Of a stretch of 64,000 nt of DNA, positions 43,770 through 51,932 are shown in pieces. The DNA is from Winogradskyella psychrotolerans RS-3. Lineage in GTDB: Bacteria > Bacteroidota > Bacteroidia > Flavobacteriales > Flavobacteriaceae. The stretch covers positions 62,001 through 126,000 of the forward strand of contig NZ_ATMR01000124.1 of assembly GCF_000427335.1 (NCBI RefSeq), given 5' to 3'. Below the pieces are notes generated by a model. That model did no database searches. It was not told the origin of the DNA and saw only the letters and a list, made by a program, of their open reading frames with translations. A program made the translations under genes and the position numbers. Position 1 is the first letter of the stretch, and the number at the start of each line of letters is the position of its first letter.

Positions 43770-46529
43770 ATGATAAGTTTTATAAAATCGGTTCTCATTG
43801 ATCTTCAAAGTAAACACTTAAAATTAGAGGATCTCTATTTCATTCTACCAAGTAAACGTGCTGGTGTTTTTCTTAAGCACCACCTTTCTACATTAATAGA
43901 CCAACCCATATTTTCTCCTCAAATACTCAGTAGTGAAGAATTTGTAGAAGAGTTATCTGGTTTACAAAATCTACCTAATACAGATTTATTATTTAGACTT
44001 TACGAAACGTATAAAGCGTTAACAAATGAAGAAGAACAAGAGTCTTTTGAGTCTTTTTCTAAATGGGCTCAAATCTTATTACAGGATTTCAACGAAATTG
44101 ACCGTTATCTTATACCTCAAGAACACATCTTCGATTACTTAAATGCTATAAAAGAGCTTCATCATTGGTCTTTAGATCCTAATCAAACCGATCTTGTTAA
44201 AAACCATTTAAAGTTCTGGAAACAGCTTAAAAATTATTATACGGCTTTTACTGAGAACCTACTGCAATCAAAACAAGGGTATCAAGGTTTAATTTATAGG
44301 GAAGCCGTGGATAATTTAGAATCTTACATGGAAAATTGTAAAGGAAAGACCCATGTGTTTTTAGGATTTAATGCTTTGAATACAGCTGAATCTCAAATTA
44401 TTCAGGGTTTACTGAAAAACGATTTAGCTCATATTTATTGGGATATTGATAAAGCATTTATTGATGATGCTATACATGATGCCGGTTTGTTTACTAGGCA
44501 ACATAGAAAACAATGGAGTTACTTTGAAACGCAACCTTTTAATTGGGTTACTAATCATTATAACGAACCAAAGAATATTCAAGCTATTGGGATCCCTAAA
44601 TTGGTTGGCCAAGCTAAATATATTGGACAACTGTTGGAGGAGTTAACGGAAAAGGACACTAATTTATCTAATATTGCTGTCATTTTAGGTGAAGAACAAT
44701 TATTACTTCCGGTATTAAATTCAATACCTAAAAATATAACCAAGCTCAATGTTACGATGGGTTTGCCATTACAATTAGTGCCTTTGGCGTCGTTTTTTGA
44801 GCAATTATTTAACCTTCATAAAAACAGTCCAAAACAATTTTATTATAAGGATGTTATTAGTCTATTGTCACATCCTTCGGTGTACCCTTTGTTTGAAACA
44901 ACATCCACAAATGTTTCAAGTGTTATAGTCGCAGATATTCAAAAAAATAATACGGTTTATATCACTGTAAACGAGCTTAAACAGCTTACTAATTCTCATA
45001 AAGAACTGATAGAATTGCTATTTCAGTCTTGGAGCGATAATCCGGAAACTGCTTTAAAATATTGTTCGGTACTGATTTTAAAAATGAAAGCGAATTTTGA
45101 CAGCAACAAACAAAATCACAGTTTAGAATTAGAATATTTATATCGTTTTAATACCTTATTTAATCAACTGTCGGAATTAGATACGACCTACAAACACCTT
45201 AAGTCAATTGTTGCATTACAATCCATTTATAAAGAATTATTAAGTTCAGAAACCTTAGATTTTAAAGGAGAACCTTTAGAAGGACTTCAAATTATGGGAA
45301 TGTTAGAATCTCGTGTTTTAGATTTTGAAACGGTAATTATTAGTTCTGTGAATGAAGGTATTCTTCCATCAGGAAAAACAAATAACTCCTTTATTCCTTT
45401 CGATGTTAAAATTGAAAATAAGTTACCAACCTTTAAAGAAAAGGATGCCGTTTATACCTATCATTTTTACAGACTTTTACAGCGTGCTAAAAACGTATAT
45501 ATTCTATACAATACAGAAATTGATGCACTTAAAGGAGGAGAAAAAAGTCGATTTTTAACACAGTTAGAGATTGAAGGCATTCATGATATAAAAACAAGTA
45601 TTGTATCTCCAGACGTTCCGATTATAGAACAAAAACTAACTGAGATAATTAAAACACCTTCAGTAATTGAACAAATAAAAGTATTGTCTGGTAAAGGTTA
45701 CTCTCCGTCGTCATTGACCAATTATATTAGAAATCCTATCGATTTTTACTATGACAAAATTTTAGGAATTAAAGAATTCGATGAGGTTGAGGAAAACATT
45801 GCAGCGAATACTTTAGGCTCTGTTATTCATAATTCACTAGAAGATTTTTACAAGCCATTAGAAGGCTCTATTTTAACTATGGAGCATATTAAAGGCTTTA
45901 AAAGTCAAATAAAGGAAATGGTAACAAAACATTTTGAAGAACTTTATAACAAAGGTGGTTTTTCTCAAGGTAAAAATCTTATCATTTTTGAAATTGCCCA
46001 ACGCTACATTTCAAATTTCTTAAACTTAGAACTAGAGAGTATTAAACAAGGCAATGAGATTAAAATTCTTTCTATTGAAGCTGATGAAGCTATCAACATT
46101 AAAATTGAAGGTTTAGATTTTCCTATTAAGTTAAAAGGGAAAGTGGATAGAATAGATAGCTTTAATGGCATGACTAGAGTTGTAGATTATAAATCTGGTA
46201 AGGTGGAACAAAATAAAGTTGAAATCGTTAATTGGGAAGACTTGACTTCAGATTATGATAAGTACAGCAAATCGTTTCAAATTTTGTGTTATGCCTATAT
46301 GATGCGACAACAAAATCTAATACAACTACCAATTGAAGCAGGAATTATTTCATTTAAAAACTTAAGCGAAGGCTTATTGAAATTTGGAAAAAAAGCATCA
46401 TCTCATGCCAGAACAAAAGACCAATTAATTACGAATGAAACATTAGATAATTTTGAAATAGAACTTAAAAAACTCATCACCGAAATCTGTAACCCAAAGC
46501 TTAATTTTACTGAAAAGGAACTGGACTAA
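43770..46529 (+). CDS. AddB-like PD-(D/E)XK nuclease-family protein
   Basis: A 919-residue protein that is probably the partner of the AddA-like helicase. The N-terminal part has FILPSKRAGVFLKHHL, where AddB-family proteins carry an inactivated helicase-like core, and LGFNALNTAE and VILGEEQLLLPVLN. The middle has ISSVNEGILPSGK, a helicase-motif relic. The C-terminal nuclease has SPSSLTNYIRNPIDFYYDKILGI, LGSVIHNSLEDFY and the catalytic LKGKVDRIDSFNGMTRVVDYKSGK, shown here by its VDRID and VDYKSG parts. The gene ends where the hydrolase starts (one-base overlap). AddB-like proteins are diverse, so it is identified by architecture and by its proximity to addA. Confidence 0.86.
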   Translation: MISFIKSVLIDLQSKHLKLEDLYFILPSKRAGVFLKHHLSTLIDQPIFSPQILSSEEFVEELSGLQNLPNTDLLFRLYETYKALTNEEEQESFESFSKWAQILLQDFNEIDRYLIPQEHIFDYLNAIKELHHWSLDPNQTDLVKNHLKFWKQLKNYYTAFTENLLQSKQGYQGLIYREAVDNLESYMENCKGKTHVFLGFNALNTAESQIIQGLLKNDLAHIYWDIDKAFIDDAIHDAGLFTRQHRKQWSYFETQPFNWVTNHYNEPKNIQAIGIPKLVGQAKYIGQLLEELTEKDTNLSNIAVILGEEQLLLPVLNSIPKNITKLNVTMGLPLQLVPLASFFEQLFNLHKNSPKQFYYKDVISLLSHPSVYPLFETTSTNVSSVIVADIQKNNTVYITVNELKQLTNSHKELIELLFQSWSDNPETALKYCSVLILKMKANFDSNKQNHSLELEYLYRFNTLFNQLSELDTTYKHLKSIVALQSIYKELLSSETLDFKGEPLEGLQIMGMLESRVLDFETVIISSVNEGILPSGKTNNSFIPFDVKIENKLPTFKEKDAVYTYHFYRLLQRAKNVYILYNTEIDALKGGEKSRFLTQLEIEGIHDIKTSIVSPDVPIIEQKLTEIIKTPSVIEQIKVLSGKGYSPSSLTNYIRNPIDFYYDKILGIKEFDEVEENIAANTLGSVIHNSLEDFYKPLEGSILTMEHIKGFKSQIKEMVTKHFEELYNKGGFSQGKNLIIFEIAQRYISNFLNLELESIKQGNEIKILSIEADEAINIKIEGLDFPIKLKGKVDRIDSFNGMTRVVDYKSGKVEQNKVEIVNWEDLTSDYDKYSKSFQILCYAYMMRQQNLIQLPIEAGIISFKNLSEGLLKFGKKASSHARTKDQLITNETLDNFEIELKKLITEICNPKLNFTEKELD

Positions 46530-47368
46530 TGATAATTGACAAAAATATAATTTTAGAAAGAGGCGGTAAAAAACCCATCTTAATTGATGCCTTTTACTCT
46601 GAAGAGAAAACGAATCAACCTATAATCATATTTTGCCATGGTTACAAAGGGTTTAAAGATTGGGGAGCTTGGAACCTAATGGCAGAACGTATTGCTGCGG
46701 CTGGATTTTGCTTTATAAAATTCAACTTTTCTCATAATGGAGGCACTATGGAAAACCCTATTGATTTTCCAGACTTAGAGGCTTTTGGGAATAATAATTA
46801 TACTAAAGAATTGGATGATTTAGATGCTGTTATGACTTGGGCTCAAAATCGTTTTGAATCTAACTCAAAGATAAATACTAACGTTATTTGTTTAATTGGT
46901 CATAGTCGTGGTGGTGGCATAACCATTCTTAAAGCTTCTGAAGACACACGGATTACAAAACTAATTACCTTAGCAAGTGTTAGTGATTTTGGGAATCGAT
47001 TCGGTACAGAAGATGAAATTAAAAATTGGAAAGAAGAAGGTGTTAAGTATGTTGTAAACGGTAGAACGAAACAGCAAATGCCTCATTATTATCAATTCTT
47101 TGAAGATTTTAAAGCGCATGAAAAAAGCCTAAATATTGAATCTGCAACAAAACAAATAGACATCCCAATTCTCATTATTCATGGCGATAACGATACTGGC
47201 GTAAATATAAATGAGGCCTACAGTATTTATGAGTGGAGCAAAAATAGTAAGTTAGAAATTATTTCAGGAGGAGATCATGTATTTAATACCAAACATCCTT
47301 GGAACGAAAATAATCCTTCAGGCGAGTTAAACACAGTAATAAACAGTATTACTGAATTTGTGAAATAA
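46529..47368 (+). CDS. Alpha/beta hydrolase (dienelactone-hydrolase/BAAT-like)
   Basis: A 279-residue serine hydrolase. It has the oxyanion region IIIFCHGYKGFKDWG, the nucleophile elbow LIGHSRGGGITI (catalytic Ser), Asp in ILIIHGDNDTGVNI, and the catalytic His in SGGDHVFNTKH. No signal peptide is present, so it is cytoplasmic. The substrate is not known. It starts on the last base of the addB-like stop codon (TAATG), and so is translationally coupled to it, but a functional link is not obvious. A hairpin terminator follows, shared with the convergent tRNA gene. Confidence 0.88.
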   Translation: MIIDKNIILERGGKKPILIDAFYSEEKTNQPIIIFCHGYKGFKDWGAWNLMAERIAAAGFCFIKFNFSHNGGTMENPIDFPDLEAFGNNNYTKELDDLDAVMTWAQNRFESNSKINTNVICLIGHSRGGGITILKASEDTRITKLITLASVSDFGNRFGTEDEIKNWKEEGVKYVVNGRTKQQMPHYYQFFEDFKAHEKSLNIESATKQIDIPILIIHGDNDTGVNINEAYSIYEWSKNSKLEIISGGDHVFNTKHPWNENNPSGELNTVINSITEFVK

Positions 47369-47369
47369 A

Positions 47370-47395
47370 AAAAGCATGCCGAACGCATGCTTTTT
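47370..47395. terminator. Bidirectional terminator between hydrolase and tRNA-Ala
   Basis: AAAAGCATGC pairs with GCATGCTTTT around CGAAC, with A and T runs on both sides. It ends the plus-strand hydrolase gene and the minus-strand tRNA. Confidence 0.8.
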
Positions 47396-47396
47396 G

Positions 47397-47470
47397 TGGA
47401 GAAGATCGGGCTCGAACCGACGACCTCTTGACTGCCAGTCAAGCACTCTAGCCAACTGAGCTACATCCCC
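47397..47470 (-). tRNA. tRNA-Ala (anticodon GGC)
   Basis: On the minus strand the sequence folds as a full cloverleaf: acceptor GGGGATG with the G3:U70 pair that defines tRNA-Ala, D-arm AGCTCAGTTGG, anticodon stem CTTGA/TCAAG with loop CTGGCAG (anticodon GGC, reads GCC and GCU), and T-loop TTCGAGC. Position 6:67 is a T:T mismatch in the acceptor stem; all other stems pair. CCA is not encoded, as is common in this group. No other tRNA was found in the window. Confidence 0.95.
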
Positions 47471-47511
47471 AAATTAGTATTTAAAATAGATTAGTAAAAG
47501 TAAACAATATT

Positions 47512-48012
47512 ATGATTCGTTTAGCAGAACAAAAAGATATTCAAACAATTTTAGAAATCACAAAATCGTGTGCTAAATCTATGATTTATAATGGTATTTT
47601 TCAATGGAACGACGATTATCCAAATATGTCTGCCTTTCAAAATGATATAAAACGTAACGAACTTTATGTTTTAGAGTTCGATAAAGTTATAAAAGGTTGT
47701 ATTGTGATTTCTACACTTATGGATTGCGAATATGAGCCTATTGATTGGTTGACTAAAAATGAAAACAACATTTATATTCACCGTTTGGCAATTCACCCAA
47801 AACTTCAAGGTAAAGGTTATGCGCAGCAACTGATGCGTTTTGCAGAGCAATTTGCTATTGACAACCGCTATAGCTCTATTCGATTAGATACCTTTTCGAA
47901 GAACAAGAGAAACCAAAAGTTTTACGAACTTCGCGGTTATAAACGATTAGGTGATATTTACTTTCCAAAGCAAAGTGAATTTCCTTTTCATTGTTACGAA
48001 CTAGTATTGTGA
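47512..48012 (+). CDS. GNAT-family N-acetyltransferase
   Basis: A 166-residue acetyl-CoA-dependent acyltransferase. Motif A, which binds the pyrophosphate of CoA, is IHRLAIHPKLQGKGYAQQLM. The flanking strands are IRLAEQKDIQTILEI at the N-terminus and SIRLDTFSKNKRNQKFYELRGYKR at the C-terminal motif B, shown by its KFYELRGY. GNAT members acetylate amines of small molecules or proteins; this branch is uncharacterised. It overlaps the following MATE gene by four bases (GTGA), which suggests that the two are expressed together, possibly for modification and export of the same type of compound. Confidence 0.88.
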   Translation: MIRLAEQKDIQTILEITKSCAKSMIYNGIFQWNDDYPNMSAFQNDIKRNELYVLEFDKVIKGCIVISTLMDCEYEPIDWLTKNENNIYIHRLAIHPKLQGKGYAQQLMRFAEQFAIDNRYSSIRLDTFSKNKRNQKFYELRGYKRLGDIYFPKQSEFPFHCYELVL

Positions 48013-49343
48013 GCACATCTATAACGTTAAAACAAATTAATAAATTGGCTATTCCTGCTTTAATTGCGGGAGTGTCTGAACCTATTCTATCCTTAACTGA
48101 TGCTGCTATTATTGGTAATATGGAGCAGAATGCTACAACCTCTTTAGCAGCTGTTGGTATTGTAACCACATTTTTATCCATGTTAATTTGGGTATTAGGT
48201 CAAACCAGAAGTGCCATTTCTTCTATTATTTCGCAATACTTAGGAGCAGGAAATGTGGAAGCCGTTAAGAATTTACCAGCACAAGCTATTTTTGTAATTA
48301 CAACACTCAGTCTTGTAATTATAGCCATTACGTATCCCTTAGCTTCACATATTTTTAAACTTTATAATGCCTCAGGTGACATTCTAAATTATAGTGTAGA
48401 CTATTACCAAATTCGTGTATTTGGATTTCCTTTTACATTATTTACGATAGCTGTTTTTGGAACTTTTAGAGGACTTCAAAACACCTATTTTCCTATGTTA
48501 ATTGCTATTTCTGGAGCATTGGCAAATATCATTTTAGATTTTGTTTTTGTATATGGTATCGAAGGTATTATCCCCGCCATGCACATCAAAGGTGCGGCTT
48601 ATGCCAGTGTTCTCGCGCAATTAATTATGGCGTTACTTTCAGCATATTATTTACTTAAAAAAACAGATATTCCTCTAATTGCAAAGTTGCCTTTTAATCC
48701 AGAAATGAAACGTTTTACGCTAATGATTCTTAATTTATTCATTAGAACGATTGCCTTAAATATTGCCTTGTATTTTGGAACTAGTTTCGCTACAAAATAT
48801 GGTGAGAGTTATATTGCAGCTTATACTATTGCTATAAATCTTTGGTTCTTGGGTGCTTTTCTAATTGACGGTTACGCAAGTGCTGGTAATATTTTATCAG
48901 GAAAATTGTTAGGTGCAAAAGATTATAAAAGCCTTTTAGAATTAAGTAATAAACTGATTAAATATGGCATTGTCGTTGGGCTTTTTATTGGCATCATTGG
49001 TGCTGTATTCTATTATCCTTTAGGCAATCTATTTAGTAATGACGAAGCAGTATTAACGGAATTCTACAACGTATTTTGGATTGTTTTAGCCATGCAACCT
49101 TTATGTGCCTTAGCCTTTATTTTCGATGGTGTTTTTAAAGGACTTGGTAAAATGAAATACCTCAGAAATGTCCTGGTTTTTTCTACGCTTCTTGTTTTTG
49201 TGCCTATTATCTTTTGGGCGGATGCTTTAGATTATAAACTTTACGGCATTTTTATAGCATTTACATTTTGGATGATTGCTCGTGGTTTGCCATTAATCAT
49301 AAAATTTCGAAAAACATTTATAACACTTGCCCAAAACAACTAA
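48009..49343 (+). CDS. MATE-family efflux transporter
   Basis: A 444-residue membrane antiporter with twelve predicted helices in two related halves. GTG 48009 overlaps the stop of the GNAT gene (GTGA) and gives MSTSITLKQINKLAIPALIAG; an in-frame TTG six codons earlier is an alternative. The family signs are EPILSLTDAAIIG in helix 1-2, where P and D/E are conserved for cation binding, GAALANIILDFVFVYG-like GALANIILDFVFVYG, and the second half RTIALNIALYFGTSFATKYG. DinF-type members export drugs or metabolites in exchange for Na+ or H+. The natural substrate is unknown. Confidence 0.9.
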   Translation: MSTSITLKQINKLAIPALIAGVSEPILSLTDAAIIGNMEQNATTSLAAVGIVTTFLSMLIWVLGQTRSAISSIISQYLGAGNVEAVKNLPAQAIFVITTLSLVIIAITYPLASHIFKLYNASGDILNYSVDYYQIRVFGFPFTLFTIAVFGTFRGLQNTYFPMLIAISGALANIILDFVFVYGIEGIIPAMHIKGAAYASVLAQLIMALLSAYYLLKKTDIPLIAKLPFNPEMKRFTLMILNLFIRTIALNIALYFGTSFATKYGESYIAAYTIAINLWFLGAFLIDGYASAGNILSGKLLGAKDYKSLLELSNKLIKYGIVVGLFIGIIGAVFYYPLGNLFSNDEAVLTEFYNVFWIVLAMQPLCALAFIFDGVFKGLGKMKYLRNVLVFSTLLVFVPIIFWADALDYKLYGIFIAFTFWMIARGLPLIIKFRKTFITLAQNN

Positions 49344-49370
49344 ATTTGAATCATAAATTATTTTAAGTAA

Positions 49371-49547
49371 ATGAACCTAATTATAACAATTCTTCAAGAG
49401 GTTAATATTGACGAAAAACTAAAAACTGCCCCAGATGGTGGTTATGGCGTTGGTATTTTTATAGGATCGCTCTTACCTTTTTTAATTTTGGTCGGACTTG
49501 CTTATATAGTTTATAGGTATAACAAAAACAGATATAAAGAAGAATAA
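49371..49547 (+). CDS. Small single-span membrane protein (58 aa)
   Basis: A 58-residue open frame: MNLIITILQEVNIDEKLKTA, a Gly-rich turn (PDGGYGVG), one strong membrane helix (IFIGSLLPFLILVGLAYIVY) and a basic tail ending NRYKEE. It is 27 bp after the MATE gene and 1 bp before a second small membrane ORF. Coding is supported by the ordered N-out helix, the basic end and the good spacing to its neighbours, not by known homology. I do not recognise a function. Confidence 0.55.
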   Translation: MNLIITILQEVNIDEKLKTAPDGGYGVGIFIGSLLPFLILVGLAYIVYRYNKNRYKEE

Positions 49548-49548
49548 T

Positions 49549-49647
49549 ATGGATGTACTTGGTTTTTTTAGCGGAAATGGCTTATTCCTAATTTTAGGTG
49601 TAGTGCTTATTATTGTCTATTTCTATAATAAAAATAAAAGACGCTAA
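49549..49647 (+). CDS. Very small membrane protein (32 aa)
   Basis: A 32-residue frame: MDVLGFFSGNG, one membrane helix (LFLILGVVLIIVYFY) and the basic tail NKNKRR. It begins one base after the stop of the preceding 58-residue protein, which looks like a designed two-gene unit. The arrangement resembles very small subunits of membrane complexes. No family is recognised and coding is not certain. Confidence 0.45.
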   Translation: MDVLGFFSGNGLFLILGVVLIIVYFYNKNKRR

Positions 49648-49653
49648 AAGTAC

Positions 49654-50283
49654 TTAACGGGTTTTTAACCAACCTGTAATACTCAATCTTTGTGTATTTA
49701 CGGGTTTAACTTCGTGCTCTAATTCTTGACTTTCAAAAATGACAACTTTGCCAGGAAATGGATAAATAATTTTGTCTTCTCCATCTAAATATAAAACAAG
49801 TTCTCCGCCGTTTTCTGGTTTCCAGTCTTCACTATTTAAATAACAAACAAAAGATAATTTACGTCTGTCATCATTCTGAAATGTATCTAAATGACGTTTG
49901 TAATAGGTGTCTTTAGGGTAAATGGCATAATGAAATTCCTTTTGGTTAATACCGAGAAAACAGGTACGGTTTAGGTAATCTTTTAAATCGTTGATTTTAT
50001 TAAAGAATAATTGCTCGGCAGTATTGATGACGTTTTCATCTATCCAAAGAATAATATCACCACGTACTGCTTTTTTTACCAGCTCGTTGGTTTTATTTCC
50101 AATAGCCGATTTTTTAAATGCATCTTCTTCATACTTTAAAAGTAACGAATGCCGTAAAGCAATAACCTCATCTTCTGAAAAAAAATCATCAACAATACTA
50201 TATTTTTGTGATGAAATGTCTGAAATAACACGCTCGTAAAGCGCATTTTCAACAAACGGAATGGCTTCAAAAAGACTACTCAC
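49654..50283 (-). CDS. 2OG-Fe(II) oxygenase (prolyl 4-hydroxylase/SM-20-like)
   Basis: A 209-residue oxygenase that uses 2-oxoglutarate and iron. The iron ligands are H and D in YKRHLDTFQNDD and H in SQELEHEVKPV; the 2-oxoglutarate-binding Arg is in TQRLSITGWLKTR at the C-terminus. Between them lies the double-stranded beta-helix sequence LSFVCYLNSEDWKPENGGELVLY. Members hydroxylate prolines in proteins such as EF-Tu or ribosomal proteins in bacteria; the target here is unknown. It is divergent from queD. Confidence 0.9.
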   Translation of the reverse strand: MSSLFEAIPFVENALYERVISDISSQKYSIVDDFFSEDEVIALRHSLLLKYEEDAFKKSAIGNKTNELVKKAVRGDIILWIDENVINTAEQLFFNKINDLKDYLNRTCFLGINQKEFHYAIYPKDTYYKRHLDTFQNDDRRKLSFVCYLNSEDWKPENGGELVLYLDGEDKIIYPFPGKVVIFESQELEHEVKPVNTQRLSITGWLKTR

Positions 50284-50380
50284 CTTGACTTTTGAAGAAA
50301 TTTAATCTTTTCATGCTTTTACAAAATTTAAAAAAAGTAGTCAAAAGTAGACTAAAAAGCTATTCCTTTTACATTTATAA

Positions 50381-50388
50381 TATCTTTG
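50381..50388 (+). promoter_or_regulatory. Candidate -7 element for queD
   Basis: TATCTTTG (exact TAnnTTTG) lies 19 bp before the queD ATG in the divergent region with the 2OG oxygenase gene. Confidence 0.5.
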
Positions 50389-50407
50389 CACTATAATTTA
50401 GAAACGC

Positions 50408-50860
50408 ATGAGCAAAATTCGCATTACAAAACAGTTTTCTTTTGAAACAGGTCACGCACTTTACGGCTATGATGGCAAGTGTAAAAATGTGCATGGTCAT
50501 AGTTACCGACTCTATGTCACAGTCATTGGAACTCCAATTTCGGATGCGTCTAACGTAAAGTACGGTATGGTGATCGATTTCGGTGATTTAAAGAAAATTG
50601 TAAAAGAGGATATTGTAGATGTTTTTGATCATGCTACCGTTTTTAATAAAAACACACCACACGTTGACTTAGCCAAAGAATTACAAGCTAGAGATCACAA
50701 CGTTTTATTAGTAGATTACCAGCCAACAAGTGAAATGATGGTGATTGATTTTGCTGAAAAAATTAAACAACGCTTACCTGATAACATTAAATTACATTCA
50801 TTAAGACTTTCTGAAACAGCGTCTTCTTTCGCAGAATGGTTTGCTAGTGATAATGAGTAA
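50408..50860 (+). CDS. queD: 6-carboxytetrahydropterin synthase (QueD/PTPS family)
   Basis: A 150-residue enzyme that makes 6-carboxy-5,6,7,8-tetrahydropterin from 7,8-dihydroneopterin triphosphate in the queuosine/preQ0 route. The zinc ligands are His in FETGHALYGYDG and two His in NVHGHSYRLYV; the catalytic Cys lies in GKCKNVHGH. MVIDFGDLKK and FDHATVFNKNTP are family motifs, and the late ETASSFAEWF binds pterin through Glu. Length is normal. It overlaps the lpxH-like gene by 8 bp, which is a common operon order in Flavobacteriaceae. Confidence 0.94.
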   Translation: MSKIRITKQFSFETGHALYGYDGKCKNVHGHSYRLYVTVIGTPISDASNVKYGMVIDFGDLKKIVKEDIVDVFDHATVFNKNTPHVDLAKELQARDHNVLLVDYQPTSEMMVIDFAEKIKQRLPDNIKLHSLRLSETASSFAEWFASDNE

Positions 50861-51661
50861 ACCGAATCACATACATATTGCCGACGGAAAAAAAATCTAT
50901 TTCGCATCAGATAATCATTTAGGAGCACCTACAAGTGAAGCATCCCGACCTCGTGAAAAAAAATTCGTCGCTTGGTTAGATGAGATAAAAGATGATGCTG
51001 CTGCTATTTTTTAATGGGAGATCTATTCGATTTTTGGTTCGAATATAAAACGGTTGTTCCAAAAGGCTTCACAAGAACCCTTGGTAAACTTGCTGAAATT
51101 AGTGATTCCGGAATTCCGATTCATTATTTTGTGGGTAATCACGATTTATGGATGAATGGCTATTTTGAAGAAGAATTAGGTATTCCTGTGTATCATAAAC
51201 CTGAAGAGTTTACGGTTAGTTATGATGCTTCGACTACGCTCAGCCACCAAACAATTTTTATTGGTCATGGCGATGGTTTAGGGCCTGGTGATAAGGGTTA
51301 TAAACGCATGAAAAAGGTGTTTACGAATCCTTTATTTAAGTGGTTATTCAAATGGATGCATCCTGATATTGGAATCAGAATAGGGCAATATATGTCTGTA
51401 AAAAACAAAATGATTTCTGGTGATGATGATGCTAAATTTTTAGGTGAAGAAAACGAATGGTTAGCTGTGTATTGTAAACGTAAGCTTGAAGATAAACACC
51501 GAGATTATTTTGTGTTTGGTCATAGACATTTGCCTTTAGAAATTGACCTAAATGAAAGCTCTAAGTACATTAATTTAGGCGACTGGATTCAGTATTACAC
51601 CTACGGAGTTTTTGACGGTAAAAATTTTGAACTAAAAAATATTAATTACGTTCTGTTTTAA
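50853..51661 (+). CDS. lpxH: LpxH-like UDP-2,3-diacylglucosamine diphosphatase, one-base frameshift
   Basis: A calcineurin-like metallophosphatase of lipid A synthesis that splits UDP-2,3-diacylglucosamine to lipid X and UMP. It starts at ATG 50853 within the end of queD. The metal motifs are FASDNHLGAP, then GDLFDFWFEY, VGNHDLWM, IGHGDGLG and FGHRHLP. The first motif lies in one frame, which stops at 51011-51013, and the rest in another: one extra T in the T6 run 51007-51012 gives AAAIFLMGDLFDFW, so the protein is 269 residues. Lipid A synthesis is essential in most Gram-negatives; a read error is therefore the best explanation. It meets the NrtS-like gene tail to tail with a 20-bp overlap. 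Confidence 0.9.
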
Positions 51662-51866
51662 CTTTAACAGATGCGTAAGTGGACACAGAATAAGGTACCA
51701 CAAAGCATAATGAAAGCTTTAACCAATTTACGTTCTCAAAATTCAAATGGTATAAAAGTTCTCCTTGGTTGATAATATTCAAAATACAACCAACCACTAT
51801 GGCGACTTTAATTGAAGAGGTGACGATGTCTTTTTCTAAAGCTATTTTAAGCAGTTTTAGAATCAT
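51642..51866 (-). CDS. NrtS-like small membrane protein
   Basis: A small membrane protein, 74 residues from ATG 51866 (a longer frame runs to 51908). It has two predicted helices: VAIVVGCILNIINQGELLY and LKLSLCFVVPYSVSTYASV. The motifs VGxILNIINQG and VPYxVSTY are those I associate with NrtS, a two-helix protein linked to nitrate/nitrite transport in cyanobacteria and other bacteria. The name rests on motif memory only. The 3' end overlaps lpxH by 20 bp on the opposite strand, and the MFS gene lies upstream on the same strand at a distance of about 70 bp. Confidence 0.6.
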   Translation of the reverse strand: MILKLLKIALEKDIVTSSIKVAIVVGCILNIINQGELLYHLNFENVNWLKLSLCFVVPYSVSTYASVKVKTERN

Positions 51867-51932
51867 GCTAATTGAAATTTTTAAAGATATTGATGGCAAA
51901 AATAACAAAAATGATAACGCTTAATGGTCATT

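Noticed and set aside
3651..51012. Programmed ribosomal frameshifting at the A/T runs
   Set aside because: Nine unrelated genes, including ones never known to use it, share the same kind of one-base loss; no stimulatory structure is evident. A technical error is simpler.
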